A stretch of DNA of 58,974 nt from NCBI GenBank assembly GCA_948468465.1, contig CAOKJJ010000004.1:1-58974 (forward strand), in the 5' to 3' direction. Source of the stretch: an uncultured Eubacterium sp. (lineage in GTDB: Bacteria > Bacillota_A > Clostridia > Lachnospirales > Lachnospiraceae). Positions 40,296-49,860 of this stretch are shown here, piece by piece (positions within the stretch are counted from its first letter, which is position 1; every line of letters begins with the position of its first letter). Under the pieces are notes generated by a model. The model had not been told where the DNA came from, made no database searches, and saw nothing but the letters and a program-made list of their open reading frames with translations. The position numbers and the translations under genes were made by a program.

Positions 40296-41873
40296 ATGCA
40301 AACCATACAATATCATATCAAATATTATACCAATCCAGATCAGGTTCACACAACAACAGCAAACCCCGGAGATAATCTGCTTGACCTGTTAAGAGCATGC
40401 CAGACTGCCCCGCAGGCAGACTGCAGCGGAACAGGCATTTGCGGAAAATGCCGGGTGCGGATTGCAGAAGGCTGTGCACCTGTCACAGAGGAAGACAGAT
40501 GTTTTTTTTCGCAGCAGGAGCTGGAGCAGGGATACCGGCTGGCATGCAGATGCACTATCCGGGATCATCTGAGTGTTTGTGTTCCGAAGAGAAATGCAGA
40601 CATACAGGTTCTTGGGCTTGCGCCTGAAAAAAATAAGCGTGGCGCGCAGGATGAAAAAAAAGAGCAGAAAACCTATCATATCGCCGTGGATCTTGGCAGT
40701 ACAACGCTTGCAGCTGTTCTGATAGATGCTAACGGAAGCGTATTAGCGCAGGCTTCTGCCGCCAATTCGCAGAGTATATACGGGGCAGATGTACTCTCAC
40801 GCATACAGGCGTCGAACGAAGGAAATAAGACACGTCTGCAGGCATGTATCTGCCGGGACCTGGAACAATTGTTCCGCACGCTTGTCCTGAATTGTCAGGA
40901 GCGGATACAGATATCAGGCATTGCAATAGCTGCCAATACGACAATGCTGCATCTGCTGCGCGGCTATTCGTGTGAAACATTAGGGCGGGCGCCGTTTGAG
41001 CCGGTGAGCCTGGAACTGGAATGTCTGGATTTTGGGGAATTGTTCTCAGAAACGCCGGGATGTGACAGCAGTAAAGTGTATTTGCTGCCGGGGATGTCGG
41101 CGTTTATTGGCGCGGATATTACGGCTGGGCTTTACAGCAGTGGATTTTGGCGCACGAGAGAGGATGAGCCTGCTTTTTTTATAGATCTGGGAACGAATGG
41201 CGAGCTTGCGTATGGCAGCCGGGAAGGATTTGTCACGGCTTCGACGGCAGCCGGCCCGGCCTTTGAGGGCGGACGGTTAAGCTGCGGCGTGCCGGGAATA
41301 CCGGGCGCGATTTCCAAAGTGTCTTATTTGTATCACAGAGTCCGTATACAGACGATTGGACAGAAAAAGCCGTGCGGCATATGCGGAACCGGTGCGATGG
41401 AGGCAGCGGCGGCACTGCTTCATGAAGGGTTGATGGACGCGGACGGACTGCTTGCGCCGCAGCTGTTTGATCAGGGGATGGAGCTTGCCAGAAGGGAGGA
41501 TGGCAGCAGCATTTGCCTGACCCAGGCAGATATCAGGGAGATACAGATGGCAAAAGCCGCGATTCGCGCGGGACTTTTTGTGCTGCAAAAAAGGTATGGG
41601 AATACGTCGGTGAGCCGTATTTATCTGGCAGGGGGATTTGGGTATTATCTGTCCGCGGATACGGCAGTTTCCATTGGACTGTTCGAACCGGAATGGAAAG
41701 ACCGTATTGTACTGTGCGGAAATACAAGCCTAAAAGGTGCGGCCGCGTTTTTAACAGAGCCTTCCTGCGCACAGGAGATGGAGCAGATATGCAGGAAAAA
41801 CAGGGGCATTCGTCTGGAAAGTGATGAGGAATTTCAAAATATGTATGTACAGCAGATGCGTTTTCCTCTTTAA
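40296..41873 (+). CDS. RACo-type reductive activator of corrinoid proteins ([2Fe-2S] ferredoxin + ASKHA domain)
   Basis: 525 residues. The N-terminal ferredoxin domain has CSGTGICGKCRV and LACRC (C-x5-C-x2-C...C). The large domain (DUF4445, ASKHA ATPase fold) has AVDLGSTTLAAVLID, ANTTMLHLLRG, FIDLGTNGELAYGS, GICGTGAMEAAAALL and YLAGGFGYYLS. RACo proteins use ATP to re-reduce Co(II) corrinoids in methyltransferase systems. No corrinoid protein or methyltransferase gene is beside it. GGAG directly touches the ATG (0 spacing), so the true start may be slightly downstream or translation weak. Confidence 0.9.
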   Translation: MQTIQYHIKYYTNPDQVHTTTANPGDNLLDLLRACQTAPQADCSGTGICGKCRVRIAEGCAPVTEEDRCFFSQQELEQGYRLACRCTIRDHLSVCVPKRNADIQVLGLAPEKNKRGAQDEKKEQKTYHIAVDLGSTTLAAVLIDANGSVLAQASAANSQSIYGADVLSRIQASNEGNKTRLQACICRDLEQLFRTLVLNCQERIQISGIAIAANTTMLHLLRGYSCETLGRAPFEPVSLELECLDFGELFSETPGCDSSKVYLLPGMSAFIGADITAGLYSSGFWRTREDEPAFFIDLGTNGELAYGSREGFVTASTAAGPAFEGGRLSCGVPGIPGAISKVSYLYHRVRIQTIGQKKPCGICGTGAMEAAAALLHEGLMDADGLLAPQLFDQGMELARREDGSSICLTQADIREIQMAKAAIRAGLFVLQKRYGNTSVSRIYLAGGFGYYLSADTAVSIGLFEPEWKDRIVLCGNTSLKGAAAFLTEPSCAQEMEQICRKNRGIRLESDEEFQNMYVQQMRFPL

Positions 41874-41901
41874 CAAGGGTGCGGCAAGGAAAATCGTTGA
41901 G

Positions 41902-42792
41902 TCAGTCCCGCAACCCTGCACCAGTATTCCTGTAAGCGCTGGGCGTTACGCTGAATTTTTTCTTAAAGCTCCGGTTAAAATAAGACAGATTTTCGAATCC
42001 TACTTCCTGAGAGATGGATAATATGCTCGAATCGGATGCAAGAAGCAGCCTTGCAGCCATCATCAGGCGGTAATCGTTCAAATATTCTATAAATGACATT
42101 CCCATAGCGTTTTTAAAATATTTCATAAAGTGCGATTGGCTGTAGTCGCAAAAAGACGCGATATCTTCTATTGTAATATGATCCTGATAATGATTTTCCA
42201 CGTATTTGATGATCATTTTCAGCTTTTCCAAAGAAGGAAGCGTCTTTTTCGGAGCAGCCGCAATCTCCCAGTCAGCGAACAGTTCGTAAAAAAGCCCGAA
42301 CAGACAGCTTTTGATATGCAGCTGGTAGGCATGCGGAAATGTTTTGCAGATTTCATCCGCCTGGTCCAGCCAGTATGAGATTTTTGAATGTTTTTTATCC
42401 TGGGCAGTATAAATGTTTTTGGACAGTGCGTGCGAATGCCGCAGCGGCGCAAAAAAGTTCTGTGTGCAGCTGTCATTGCCTTTTGTTTCCAGCATGCCAA
42501 GGTCAAACAGGATGTTTTCATATTCCAGACGGACATCTTCGTGCTGGGAGATGCCGTGCAGCTGGCCGGGCGCTATCAGAATAATATCACCTTCGTTTAC
42601 GAGCGTGGAGGACAGATCAATGGACACGATGCCGCTTCCTTTTTTGATATAGATGATCTCTGTTTCCAGGTGCCAGTGCAGCGGTACGGATAAGAAATCC
42701 TGCGGGATGCAGCAAAGATAAGTATTGTATGGAAACGAAGCGTCAAAATGTGTTTTCTTTTCCTGATAATTTTCATATTCCAGAATGTTCAT
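41902..42792 (-). CDS. AraC-family transcription regulator
   Basis: 296 residues. The N-terminal cupin-like sensor contains PLHWHLETEIIYIKKGSG and GDIILIAPGQLHGI. The C-terminal double HTH is typical: ITIEDIASFCDYSQSHFMKYFKNAMGMSFIEYL and SILSISQEVGFENLSYFNRSFKKKFSVTPSAYR. Such proteins usually sense a sugar or related molecule. It is divergent from glgP with 181 bp between the starts, so glgP is one possible target. The ATG at 42792 with GGAG 11 nt upstream is preferred over a GTG at 42804. Confidence 0.93.
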   Translation of the reverse strand: MNILEYENYQEKKTHFDASFPYNTYLCCIPQDFLSVPLHWHLETEIIYIKKGSGIVSIDLSSTLVNEGDIILIAPGQLHGISQHEDVRLEYENILFDLGMLETKGNDSCTQNFFAPLRHSHALSKNIYTAQDKKHSKISYWLDQADEICKTFPHAYQLHIKSCLFGLFYELFADWEIAAAPKKTLPSLEKLKMIIKYVENHYQDHITIEDIASFCDYSQSHFMKYFKNAMGMSFIEYLNDYRLMMAARLLLASDSSILSISQEVGFENLSYFNRSFKKKFSVTPSAYRNTGAGLRD

Positions 42793-42973
42793 TTGTACCA
42801 GCACTCCATCGGGATCATTTTTTTCATTACAGTTATAACTATAAATTGATAGAATTGTACCATATCTTCATAGGATATTGCAAGAATAATATCCACAATC
42901 TGACATATAATACATTCATCACGAAACACCGAAAGAACATAACATAAACAAACGAATTGGGAGGAATGACGCA

Positions 42974-45232
42974 ATGACAGCAAATGAATATGTAAAGTCC
43001 CGTTTTGGCCGTTATATGGACGAATGCACAAACGAGGAAATCTACACAGCACTTTTGGAATATGTCAAAGAACAGGCAAAAGGAAAAGAAAGCAATCAGG
43101 GTAAGAAAAAGCTGTATTATATTTCAGCGGAGTTTTTAATCGGTAAGCTGCTGTCCAATAATTTGATTAATCTCGGATTATATGACGAGGTGAAGCAGGA
43201 GCTGGAGAAATGCGGCAAGTCTATCGCGGATATCGAAGAGATCGAACTGGAGCCTTCTTTGGGCAACGGGGGCCTTGGAAGACTGGCAGCCTGCTTTTTG
43301 GATTCGATCGCGACACTTGGCTTAAACGGTGATGGTGTAGGATTAAACTATCATTTGGGATTGTTCCGTCAGGTGTTTGAGAACAACTTGCAGAAAGAAG
43401 TGCCGAATCCGTGGATTACGCCAGAGTCATGGCTGACAAGGACGGACAAGACCTATAAAATTCATTTTAGCGGATTTTCCGTGCAGTCCAGAATGTATGA
43501 CATTGATGTGGTAGGATATGAAAACCGTACGACGAAGCTGCATTTGTTTGATGTGGAATCTGTAGACGAATCGCTGGTACAGGATGGCATAAATTTTGAC
43601 AAATCCCAGTATGCAAAAAATCTGACCTTGTTTTTGTATCCGGATGACAGTGATGAAAGCGGACGCCTGCTGCGTGTATATCAGCAGTATTTTATGGTAT
43701 CGAATGCCGCAAGGCTTATTTTGGACGAATGTGCCGTAAAAGGCTCTAATATGCATGACCTTGAGGACTATGCGGTGATTCAGATTAATGATACCCATCC
43801 GACGATGGTAATTCCAGAGCTGATCCGCCTGTTAATGGAGCGCGGCCTGACAATGGACGAGGCAGTAGCTGTCGTGTCAAAGACCTGTGCGTATACGAAT
43901 CACACGATTCTTGCAGAAGCGCTGGAAAAATGGCCGATGCACTTTATGCAGCAGGCAGTGCCGCAGCTTGTGCCGATTATTTACGAACTGAACAACCGGG
44001 TAAATAAAAAATACAACGATCCTTCCGTAGCCATTATAAACGGCGACAATTGCGTGTGCATGGCGCATATTGACATTCATTACGGCATCAGCGTCAATGG
44101 CGTGGCGGCGCTTCATACAGATATTTTAAAAGATACGGAGCTGAATAATTTCTATAAGCTGTATCCGGAAAAATTCAACAATAAGACAAACGGCATTACG
44201 TTCCGCCGCTGGTTATTATACTGCAACCCGCAGCTGACCTCATTCATAGAAGAGCTGATCGGGCCAGGATTTAAAAAAGACGCGATGGAGCTTCAAAAGC
44301 TGGCTGATTTTGTAAATGATGATGCGGTATTGGAAAAACTGCTTTCGATTAAGGATGCGAGAAAAGTGGTTCTGCGTGATTTCTTAAAGCATACACAGAG
44401 CATTGACATTAACGCGGATTCCGTATTTGACATTCAGGTAAAACGGCTCCATGAGTACAAACGCCAGCAGATGAATACTTTATATGTGATTCACAAGTAT
44501 TTTGAGATTAAGGCAGGCAAGAAGCCAGTACGCCCGATTACGGTATTTTTCGGTGCGAAGGCAGCTCCGGCTTATATTATCGCAAAAGACATTATCCATC
44601 TGATCCTGTGCCTGTCGCAGCTGATTAACAATGATCCGGAAGTAAGTCCGTATCTGAAAGTCGTTATGGTAGAAAACTACAATGTAACGCTTGCTGAAAA
44701 ATTAATTCCGGCCTGCGATATTTCCGAGCAGATTTCTCTGGCTTCCAAAGAGGCTTCCGGAACGAGCAACATGAAGTTTATGTTAAACGGCGCTGTGACA
44801 CTCGGAACAAAAGACGGTGCCAATGTTGAGATCGCAGACCTTGTAGGAGAGGACAATATCTTTACGTTTGGCGAATCCAGCCAGACAGTCATTGATCGTT
44901 ATAAAAGGGCGGATTATGTGTCCAGACAGTACTATGAGGATGACGAAAACATAAAGAGAGCGGTTGATTTTATTGTCAGTGACGAAATGAAAGCGATTGG
45001 CAGCGCAGAGCATCTGGAGCGGCTCTATAACGAATTGCTGAACAAAGACTGGTTTATGACATTCCCGGATTTCAAGGATTATATCGAAACAAAGGATCGG
45101 GCATTTGCGGCATATGAAGACCGTAAGGCCTGGGCAAAGATGATGCTCGTCAACATCAGCAAAGCAGGGTTCTTCTCAGCGGATCGTACGATCGAGCAGT
45201 ACAATGACGAAATTTGGAAATTAGAAAAATAA
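42974..45232 (+). CDS. glgP: Glycogen/starch phosphorylase
   Basis: Releases glucose-1-phosphate from alpha-1,4-glucans. 752 residues, shorter than the usual 800-840. Family motifs: [71 protein letters not shown] and the PLP-lysine region [20 protein letters not shown]...DGANVEI. GGGAGG ribosome site. It stands alone without glgBCAD, which must lie elsewhere. A TATAAT (42906-42911) in the gap lacks a clear -35. The product glucose-1-phosphate is also the RfbF substrate, a metabolic link only. Confidence 0.96.
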   Translation: MTANEYVKSRFGRYMDECTNEEIYTALLEYVKEQAKGKESNQGKKKLYYISAEFLIGKLLSNNLINLGLYDEVKQELEKCGKSIADIEEIELEPSLGNGGLGRLAACFLDSIATLGLNGDGVGLNYHLGLFRQVFENNLQKEVPNPWITPESWLTRTDKTYKIHFSGFSVQSRMYDIDVVGYENRTTKLHLFDVESVDESLVQDGINFDKSQYAKNLTLFLYPDDSDESGRLLRVYQQYFMVSNAARLILDECAVKGSNMHDLEDYAVIQINDTHPTMVIPELIRLLMERGLTMDEAVAVVSKTCAYTNHTILAEALEKWPMHFMQQAVPQLVPIIYELNNRVNKKYNDPSVAIINGDNCVCMAHIDIHYGISVNGVAALHTDILKDTELNNFYKLYPEKFNNKTNGITFRRWLLYCNPQLTSFIEELIGPGFKKDAMELQKLADFVNDDAVLEKLLSIKDARKVVLRDFLKHTQSIDINADSVFDIQVKRLHEYKRQQMNTLYVIHKYFEIKAGKKPVRPITVFFGAKAAPAYIIAKDIIHLILCLSQLINNDPEVSPYLKVVMVENYNVTLAEKLIPACDISEQISLASKEASGTSNMKFMLNGAVTLGTKDGANVEIADLVGEDNIFTFGESSQTVIDRYKRADYVSRQYYEDDENIKRAVDFIVSDEMKAIGSAEHLERLYNELLNKDWFMTFPDFKDYIETKDRAFAAYEDRKAWAKMMLVNISKAGFFSADRTIEQYNDEIWKLEK

Positions 45233-45242
45233 AAATATCTTT

Positions 45243-45277
45243 TCCGGCCAGGTGCAAACCGTGGCCGGATTTTTTTG
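45243..45277 (+). terminator. terminator of glgP
   Basis: CCGGCCA and TGGCCGG form a GC-rich stem around GGTGCAAACCG, followed by seven T. Confidence 0.85.
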
Positions 45278-45526
45278 TTGGCTATGCGGACGCCGGGTGA
45301 GGGGGAAATGGCCTGGCTGGTTTTCACAGGCTTTACATGTAAATTCAAGTGATTATGTAAAAAGAATACCATCTGTAATATTTGCAAAGATCAGCTGGCA
45401 TTTCTGTAAGTCATCGTAATACCTGCTCAGAGAAATCATAGGAATATACAACAGCTTAGCGCTATGATTTCTGTAAGGCCAGCGTCCGCATAGCCACCAA
45501 AAAACGCAACACAATGTCAAAAATGT
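45278..45526. repeat. dispersed palindromic element, copy 1
   Basis: A 249-bp non-coding element. It starts TTGGCTATGCGGACGCC and ends GCGTCCGCATAGCCACC plus the tail AAAAAACGCAA-CACAATGT, so it has inverted ends of about 16 bp. An internal hairpin lies at 45431-45472 (AGAAATCATAG/CTATGATTTCT). The same ends and tail occur at 54707-54898. It has no coding capacity, so it is best described as a MITE- or REP-like repeat. Confidence 0.75.
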
Positions 45527-45539
45527 TTATTTGATGCTG

Positions 45540-45746
45540 TTATTCTTTAATTAAATCTAATTCAGTAATATTTACTCCCAGACTGGTGAGTAACGTTTTT
45601 AAAACAATATATTGCCGCTTCAATTCAGCGTATGTTTTTGCTGCGTTTTCTTCCTTTGCTAAGACCATGCATCTTTGAACTTTTTCAAATTCATCCATAG
45701 CATTTTTCATAATTTCAGCATTATTCATTTTTTCCATTACCTCCAT
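45540..45746 (-). CDS. Small protein of unknown function, tandem copy A
   Basis: 68 residues (MEVMEKMNNAEIMKNAMDEF...VNITELDLIKE), helical, no membrane segment or recognised domain. It is paralogous to the gene at 45774-45971: the ends T-SLGVNITELDLIKE and ASLNVNVTGIDKIKE align, as do FEKVQRCMVLAKE and FSRIQDWMIVSPK. The leader GATAAAGGCGGTG-AA-ATATGGAGGTAATGG is shared too. The ATG at 45746 is chosen by that shared context. Cotranscribed with its copy, which lies upstream. Confidence 0.72.
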   Translation of the reverse strand: MEVMEKMNNAEIMKNAMDEFEKVQRCMVLAKEENAAKTYAELKRQYIVLKTLLTSLGVNITELDLIKE

Positions 45747-45773
45747 ATGTTCCACCGCCTTTATCAGATGCTG

Positions 45774-45971
45774 TTATTCTTTAATTTTATCAATTCCTGT
45801 CACATTAACGTTAAGGCTTGCAAGTATCACTTTTAATTCATCATATCTTTTTTTCATGCCAATATAAGCTTCTGAATCTTTTGGTGATACGATCATCCAG
45901 TCTTGAATTCTTGAAAATTCTTCCACTGATATCTTCATTAATTCTTCTTTTGACATCTCCATTACCTCCAT
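45774..45971 (-). CDS. Small protein of unknown function, tandem copy B
   Basis: 65 residues (MEVMEMSKEELMKISVEEF...VNVTGIDKIKE). The first gene of a two-gene tandem duplication. AAGGCGG lies before the ATG at 45971. Both copies end in nearly identical DNA (ATGCTGTTATTCTTTAATT), showing that the duplicated unit includes flanking sequence. The function is unknown; the regular E/K/L/I spacing suggests a helical bundle or coiled coil. Confidence 0.72.
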   Translation of the reverse strand: MEVMEMSKEELMKISVEEFSRIQDWMIVSPKDSEAYIGMKKRYDELKVILASLNVNVTGIDKIKE

Positions 45972-46131
45972 ATTTTCACCGCCTTTATCATGGATGCAGC
46001 TGTTTATTGCTACCATCATTATAGCGTAAGTGGCTGCGAGTGTAAAGATGGTTATGAATGATGATATTTTTTGCGGGCTTTTTGCGGTTACTATAGGGGC
46101 TGCCATAGAGGCTGCCATGGCAAAAAAACAG

Positions 46132-46160
46132 TTGCCGGATGAGCATGTCTGTGATATAGT
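46132..46160 (+). promoter_or_regulatory. promoter for the MATE transporter
   Basis: TTGCCG at 46132-46137, 17-nt spacer, TATAGT at 46155-46160. It lies inside the upstream open frame, which supports the later ATG at 46198. Confidence 0.6.
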
Positions 46161-46197
46161 AAAGTCTTCCAGATACTTAAGGGGAGGTTTTGTGGAA

Positions 46198-47580
46198 ATG
46201 TCAAAATTTATAGGGAACAAAAGCTTTTATAAGATGGTGCTGCTCATTGCCGTACCGATTATGGTGCAAAACGGCATTACGAATTTTGTAAGCCTTTTGG
46301 ATAACATTATGATCGGGCAGGTTGGAACAGAACAGATGTCCGGGGCGGCGATCGTCAACCAGCTTATTTTTGTGTATAACCTTTGCATGTTTGGCGGCGT
46401 TTCGGGCGCTGGCATATTTACCGCGCAGTATTTTGGGCAGGGGAACGCGGAAGGTGTGCGCCAGACGATGCGTTTTAAATTTTGGATGGCATTGATCGTA
46501 ACAGGACTCACGGTCGCGCTGTTTTTGGGCGGCGGGACAATGTTAATCAGTTCTTACTTAAAAGGAGAAGGTACGCCGGAACATGCGGCACAGACGCTTT
46601 TGTATGGGAAACAGTATTTGTATATTATGCTTGCCGGACTGCCGGCGTTTGCCATCGTACAGATTTATGCAAGCACGCTTCGGGAATGCGGACAGACCAT
46701 TTTGCCCATGAAAGCCGGCATTGTGGCGGTGTTTGTAAACCTGGTATTTAATTATCTGTTAATATATGGAAAAATGGGGCTTCCGCAATTAGGCGTACAG
46801 GGAGCCGCGATTGCGACGGTGTTATCCCGTTATGTGGAAATGTGCATCGTAATCTTTTTTGTTCATAAAGACCGGCAGAGGTATCCGTTTATGCAGGGGC
46901 TGTACCAGACGATGAAGCTGCCAAAAGATCTTATGGTCAAGATTATGAAAAAGGGAAGTCCTCTGTTATTGAATGAAACGTTATGGGCTGCCGGAATGGC
47001 GATGCTTACGCAGTGCTATTCGGTACGCGGGCTGAATGTAGTCGCGGGCCTTAATGTATCGAATACGGTGAATAATGTGTTTAACATTGTATTTATCGCA
47101 TTGGGGGATTCTGTTGCGATCATTGTCGGGCAGCTGCTTGGAGCGGGGAAAATGAAAGAAGCAAGGGATACGGATAATAAGATGATTGCTTTTTCTGTGT
47201 TTTGCTGTACATGCATGGCGGCGGTTATGTTTTGCTTTGCGCCGGTATTTCCAAGACTATATAAAATTAATGATGAGGCAAGAGAGCTGGCGAAATATTT
47301 TATTATGGTGACGGCAGTGTTTATGCCGCAGAACGCGTTTTTGCATGCCGCGTATTTTACCCTGCGGTCCGGCGGAAAGACCGTTATTACATTTTTATTT
47401 GACAGTGTGTTTATCTGGTGTGTGAGCGTAGTGATTGCGTTTACGTTAAGCCGTTTTACGGCGATTCCGGTAATTGGAGTGTATATCATGGTGCAGCTTG
47501 GCGACTTGATCAAATGTGCCATCGGCTTTGTGCTTGTGAAAAAAGGAATCTGGCTGCACAATATTGTGGAAAAGGAGTAG
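46198..47580 (+). CDS. MATE-family efflux transporter
   Basis: 460 residues and twelve predicted helices, the normal MATE size, with two homologous halves. The first begins FYKMVLLIAVPIMVQNGITNFVSLLDNIMIGQVG, a typical MATE start; other marks are GAGIFTAQYFGQGN, ATVLSRYVEM, GDSVAIIVGQLLGAGKMKEA and YIMVQLGDLIK. These proteins export drugs or metabolites using Na+ or H+ gradients; the substrate is unknown. The frame is open from 46030, but the promoter at 46132 and GGGGAGG at 46181 point to ATG 46198. It is followed closely by the unknown gene at 47585. Confidence 0.93.
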   Translation: MSKFIGNKSFYKMVLLIAVPIMVQNGITNFVSLLDNIMIGQVGTEQMSGAAIVNQLIFVYNLCMFGGVSGAGIFTAQYFGQGNAEGVRQTMRFKFWMALIVTGLTVALFLGGGTMLISSYLKGEGTPEHAAQTLLYGKQYLYIMLAGLPAFAIVQIYASTLRECGQTILPMKAGIVAVFVNLVFNYLLIYGKMGLPQLGVQGAAIATVLSRYVEMCIVIFFVHKDRQRYPFMQGLYQTMKLPKDLMVKIMKKGSPLLLNETLWAAGMAMLTQCYSVRGLNVVAGLNVSNTVNNVFNIVFIALGDSVAIIVGQLLGAGKMKEARDTDNKMIAFSVFCCTCMAAVMFCFAPVFPRLYKINDEARELAKYFIMVTAVFMPQNAFLHAAYFTLRSGGKTVITFLFDSVFIWCVSVVIAFTLSRFTAIPVIGVYIMVQLGDLIKCAIGFVLVKKGIWLHNIVEKE

Positions 47581-47584
47581 AATC

Positions 47585-48667
47585 ATGAATTTTGAAAGTT
47601 TTGAAGAGCTGGTTGAAATGTGTCACTATGATGAAATATCAGTGATCGCAAAAGATGCGGTATGCATGGGAAAACAGATTCATTTTGCCGCTGTCTTACG
47701 AAACGGCGGTCAGGCCGAGCTTTGCATGCTGATGCAAAAAGAAACGCAGACAATGCCAGACCAGCAGCAAAGACGGCAGCACAGGCAAAAACGGTCTGAC
47801 AAGATGCGCAACCGGGAGCTTATGAAAAATTATACGGAATGCGGCATCAGCCCAAAGCAGCTGCTCGCAGGCGATACGCGTCTGGTTTTTGAAGGCATGA
47901 GCGCAGGAGCGATTCATAGCAATGACCTGGGTGCTATGATGCTTTTCCAGCAGCTTGCGGCTGCGGGATGGCGTCTGCCAAAGGAGCATCCGTTTCGAAA
48001 AGAGGAATGGGAAAATATTGAAGTGTATCGCTGTCAGTTTTCATGTCCGTCCGGACAGCTGCCGCAGCTTAATGATGACAAAATGAAAATTACATGGAGC
48101 CAGAATGTGATTCGCCATTTTATCGAAAAACCGTTTCAAATGCCAGTCCTTCCTTTTGGAGAGCATGCGCCAAAGGAGATACCGTTTACCATTTGCGACC
48201 AAAACAATGTTGTCAGAAACGGAGTCTGCTATATTTATCAGGTGACGCTTACCGATCCAAGAAAAGAGCAGGAGGAAACGTTTGCGGAGCCGGAATACCG
48301 CAGAAAAATGCTGGAATATGTGACGCCGGAAGAATTTGAAAAAACGAAGCAGGAACTAAGCGATCTGATGGATCAGGTGTGTCCGCGCGGCATGTATTAT
48401 CCGGTCGTGGAATACGAGTGTACGTTAGATCTGCAGCTATCATTCCATACAAAACAGTACCTGGACGCACAGCCGGACTGCTCAGGCAAAGCAGCGGTCA
48501 TGATGTACAAAGCAGACAGTGACAAACAGACAGGCCCGCACGGTCTGCCTATGAAAGCGGATCTTATCCAGGAGCCGGTTCGTGCGGATCTTACGCAGCT
48601 GGAAGCGGAGCTGTTTGAAGGCTATGAAAACATACCGGAAAAAGAAGAAGATTTAAGATGGATATAG
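47585..48667 (+). CDS. Conserved-looking protein of unknown function
   Basis: 360 residues, soluble, no membrane helix or recognised domain. It has a glutamine/arginine-rich stretch at ~60-75 (DQQQRRQHRQKR). Other segments: FEGMSAGAIHSNDLGAMMLFQQL, PFTICDQNNVVRNGVCYIYQ, CPRGMYYPVVEYECTLDLQLSF. I do not recognise a family. AAGGAG 9 nt before the ATG at 47585 sets the start, 4 nt after the MATE stop, so both are probably one operon. Confidence 0.8.
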   Translation: MNFESFEELVEMCHYDEISVIAKDAVCMGKQIHFAAVLRNGGQAELCMLMQKETQTMPDQQQRRQHRQKRSDKMRNRELMKNYTECGISPKQLLAGDTRLVFEGMSAGAIHSNDLGAMMLFQQLAAAGWRLPKEHPFRKEEWENIEVYRCQFSCPSGQLPQLNDDKMKITWSQNVIRHFIEKPFQMPVLPFGEHAPKEIPFTICDQNNVVRNGVCYIYQVTLTDPRKEQEETFAEPEYRRKMLEYVTPEEFEKTKQELSDLMDQVCPRGMYYPVVEYECTLDLQLSFHTKQYLDAQPDCSGKAAVMMYKADSDKQTGPHGLPMKADLIQEPVRADLTQLEAELFEGYENIPEKEEDLRWI

Positions 48668-48710
48668 AATATATCTACATAGAATCTACATAGAATATAG
48701 AAAAAAGTAC

Positions 48711-48739
48711 TTGCAAACAAGCTTTTGTTGTGATAAGTT
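48711..48739 (+). promoter_or_regulatory. promoter for rplS
   Basis: TTGCAA at 48711-48716, 17-nt spacer, TAAGTT at 48734-48739. The leader to the ATG is about 75 nt. Confidence 0.5.
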
Positions 48740-48820
48740 AGATATGTTGTGAAAAATGCGATGGTCCTCTGGTACAGTTTCTAAGTATTAAGAACATCAA
48801 AATAACAGGAGGTTACAAAA

Positions 48821-49174
48821 ATGAATGCAGCAGAAATTATGAAGCAGATTGAAAACGGACAGATGAAAGAATCTGTATCCGAATTTCATGTAGGCGATAC
48901 CGTGAAAGTATACGGCAAGATCGTGGAGGGAAATCGTGAAAGAATCCAGGTATTTGAAGGAATCGTTTTAAAGAAGCAGGGTTCCAGCAACCGCGAGACA
49001 TTTACCGTCAGAAAATTATCCAATGGCATAGGTGTGGAAAAGACCTGGCCGTTACATTCTCCGAACGTGGAAAAAGTAGAAGTTGTGCGCCGTGGTAAAG
49101 TAAGACGTGCAAAATTAAACTATTTAAGAGGACGTGTCGGCAAACGTGCGAAAGTAAAAGAGCTGGTAAAATAG
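48821..49174 (+). CDS. rplS: 50S ribosomal protein L19
   Basis: 117 residues, standard L19: [55 protein letters not shown] and [26 protein letters not shown]19 sits at the 30S-50S interface. ACAGGAGG ribosome site. It opens a stretch whose order matches Bacillus (rplS, rbgA, rnhB, fliK-like, flhB-like) with two signal peptidase genes inserted. trmD and rimM are not directly upstream here, so the usual rpsP-rimM-trmD-rplS operon is broken. Confidence 0.98.
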   Translation: MNAAEIMKQIENGQMKESVSEFHVGDTVKVYGKIVEGNRERIQVFEGIVLKKQGSSNRETFTVRKLSNGIGVEKTWPLHSPNVEKVEVVRRGKVRRAKLNYLRGRVGKRAKVKELVK

Positions 49175-49187
49175 TTTTTGTGCAGGA

Positions 49188-49216
49188 AGAGACAATTGCA
49201 AGATTGTCTCTTTTTT
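49188..49216 (+). terminator. terminator after rplS
   Basis: AGAGACAAT and ATTGTCTCT form a perfect stem around TGCAAG, followed by a T-run. Confidence 0.82.
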
Positions 49217-49260
49217 CAAAATATTTTGTCAATTCGGTTGTTAGAATAGGAAATAAAAAG

Positions 49261-49848
49261 ATGAGAAGACGGGTCAAAGGACTGGAATTCGGCAGAAAAA
49301 AAGAACGAAAAATCAATCTGTCTTTGTTTCAGGAAATTATCATTTGGATCGTGGAAATAGCGATTACAATAGCGATTGCAGTTGTATTTACCTATTTTTT
49401 CGGCGTGCATTCTACGGTAGTAGGACCGTCCATGTCGCCGCAGCTGGAAGATGGGGACGAAGTGCTGATTGATCGTTTTATATATAAATTTGTCTCTCCG
49501 AAAGCAGGAGACATTATCGCGTTTCTTCCAAACGGAAATACGAATACGCATTATTATTTAAAGCGTGTGATGGCTGTGCCCGGGGATACGGTACAGATTA
49601 AAAACGGCGTTGTTTTCGTAAACGGGGAAGAGATTTCCGAAGAGGTGGAGGCGGAACGGATGGAAGATGCCGGAATTGCCGCCAGTGAAATCACACTTTC
49701 GGAGGATGAGTATTTCGTATTGGGAGATAACCGCAACAACAGCGAAGACAGCAGATTTGCCAATATCGGCAATATCAAGGAAAATTATATTATTGGAAGG
49801 GCATGGTTTGTCATCGCTCCGCGGGACAAGCTGGGCTTTATCCAGTAA
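49261..49848 (+). CDS. lepB: Signal peptidase I (first copy)
   Basis: 195 residues, type I signal peptidase of the Gram-positive size. One N-terminal helix (IIIWIVEIAITIAIAVVFTYFF) anchors it. Catalytic serine in VGPSMSPQLEDGD (~57), lysine in YYLKRVMAVPGD (~101), and box E GDNRNNSEDSRF. It removes signal peptides of exported proteins outside the membrane. An open frame begins at 49180 but crosses the rplS terminator, so the ATG at 49261 (AGGAAA upstream) is chosen. It precedes rbgA by 12 nt. Confidence 0.93.
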   Translation: MRRRVKGLEFGRKKERKINLSLFQEIIIWIVEIAITIAIAVVFTYFFGVHSTVVGPSMSPQLEDGDEVLIDRFIYKFVSPKAGDIIAFLPNGNTNTHYYLKRVMAVPGDTVQIKNGVVFVNGEEISEEVEAERMEDAGIAASEITLSEDEYFVLGDNRNNSEDSRFANIGNIKENYIIGRAWFVIAPRDKLGFIQ

Positions 49849-49860
49849 GGAGGCGCAGGT

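Noticed and set aside
45278..45526. Insertion sequence
   Set aside because: It has inverted ends but no transposase frame, so it is called only a repeat element.
46030..46197. N-terminal extension of the MATE protein
   Set aside because: A promoter at 46132-46160 lies within it, and the strong ribosome site and family start point to ATG 46198.
49180..49260. N-terminal extension of the first signal peptidase
   Set aside because: It runs through the rplS terminator, and the family start lies downstream.
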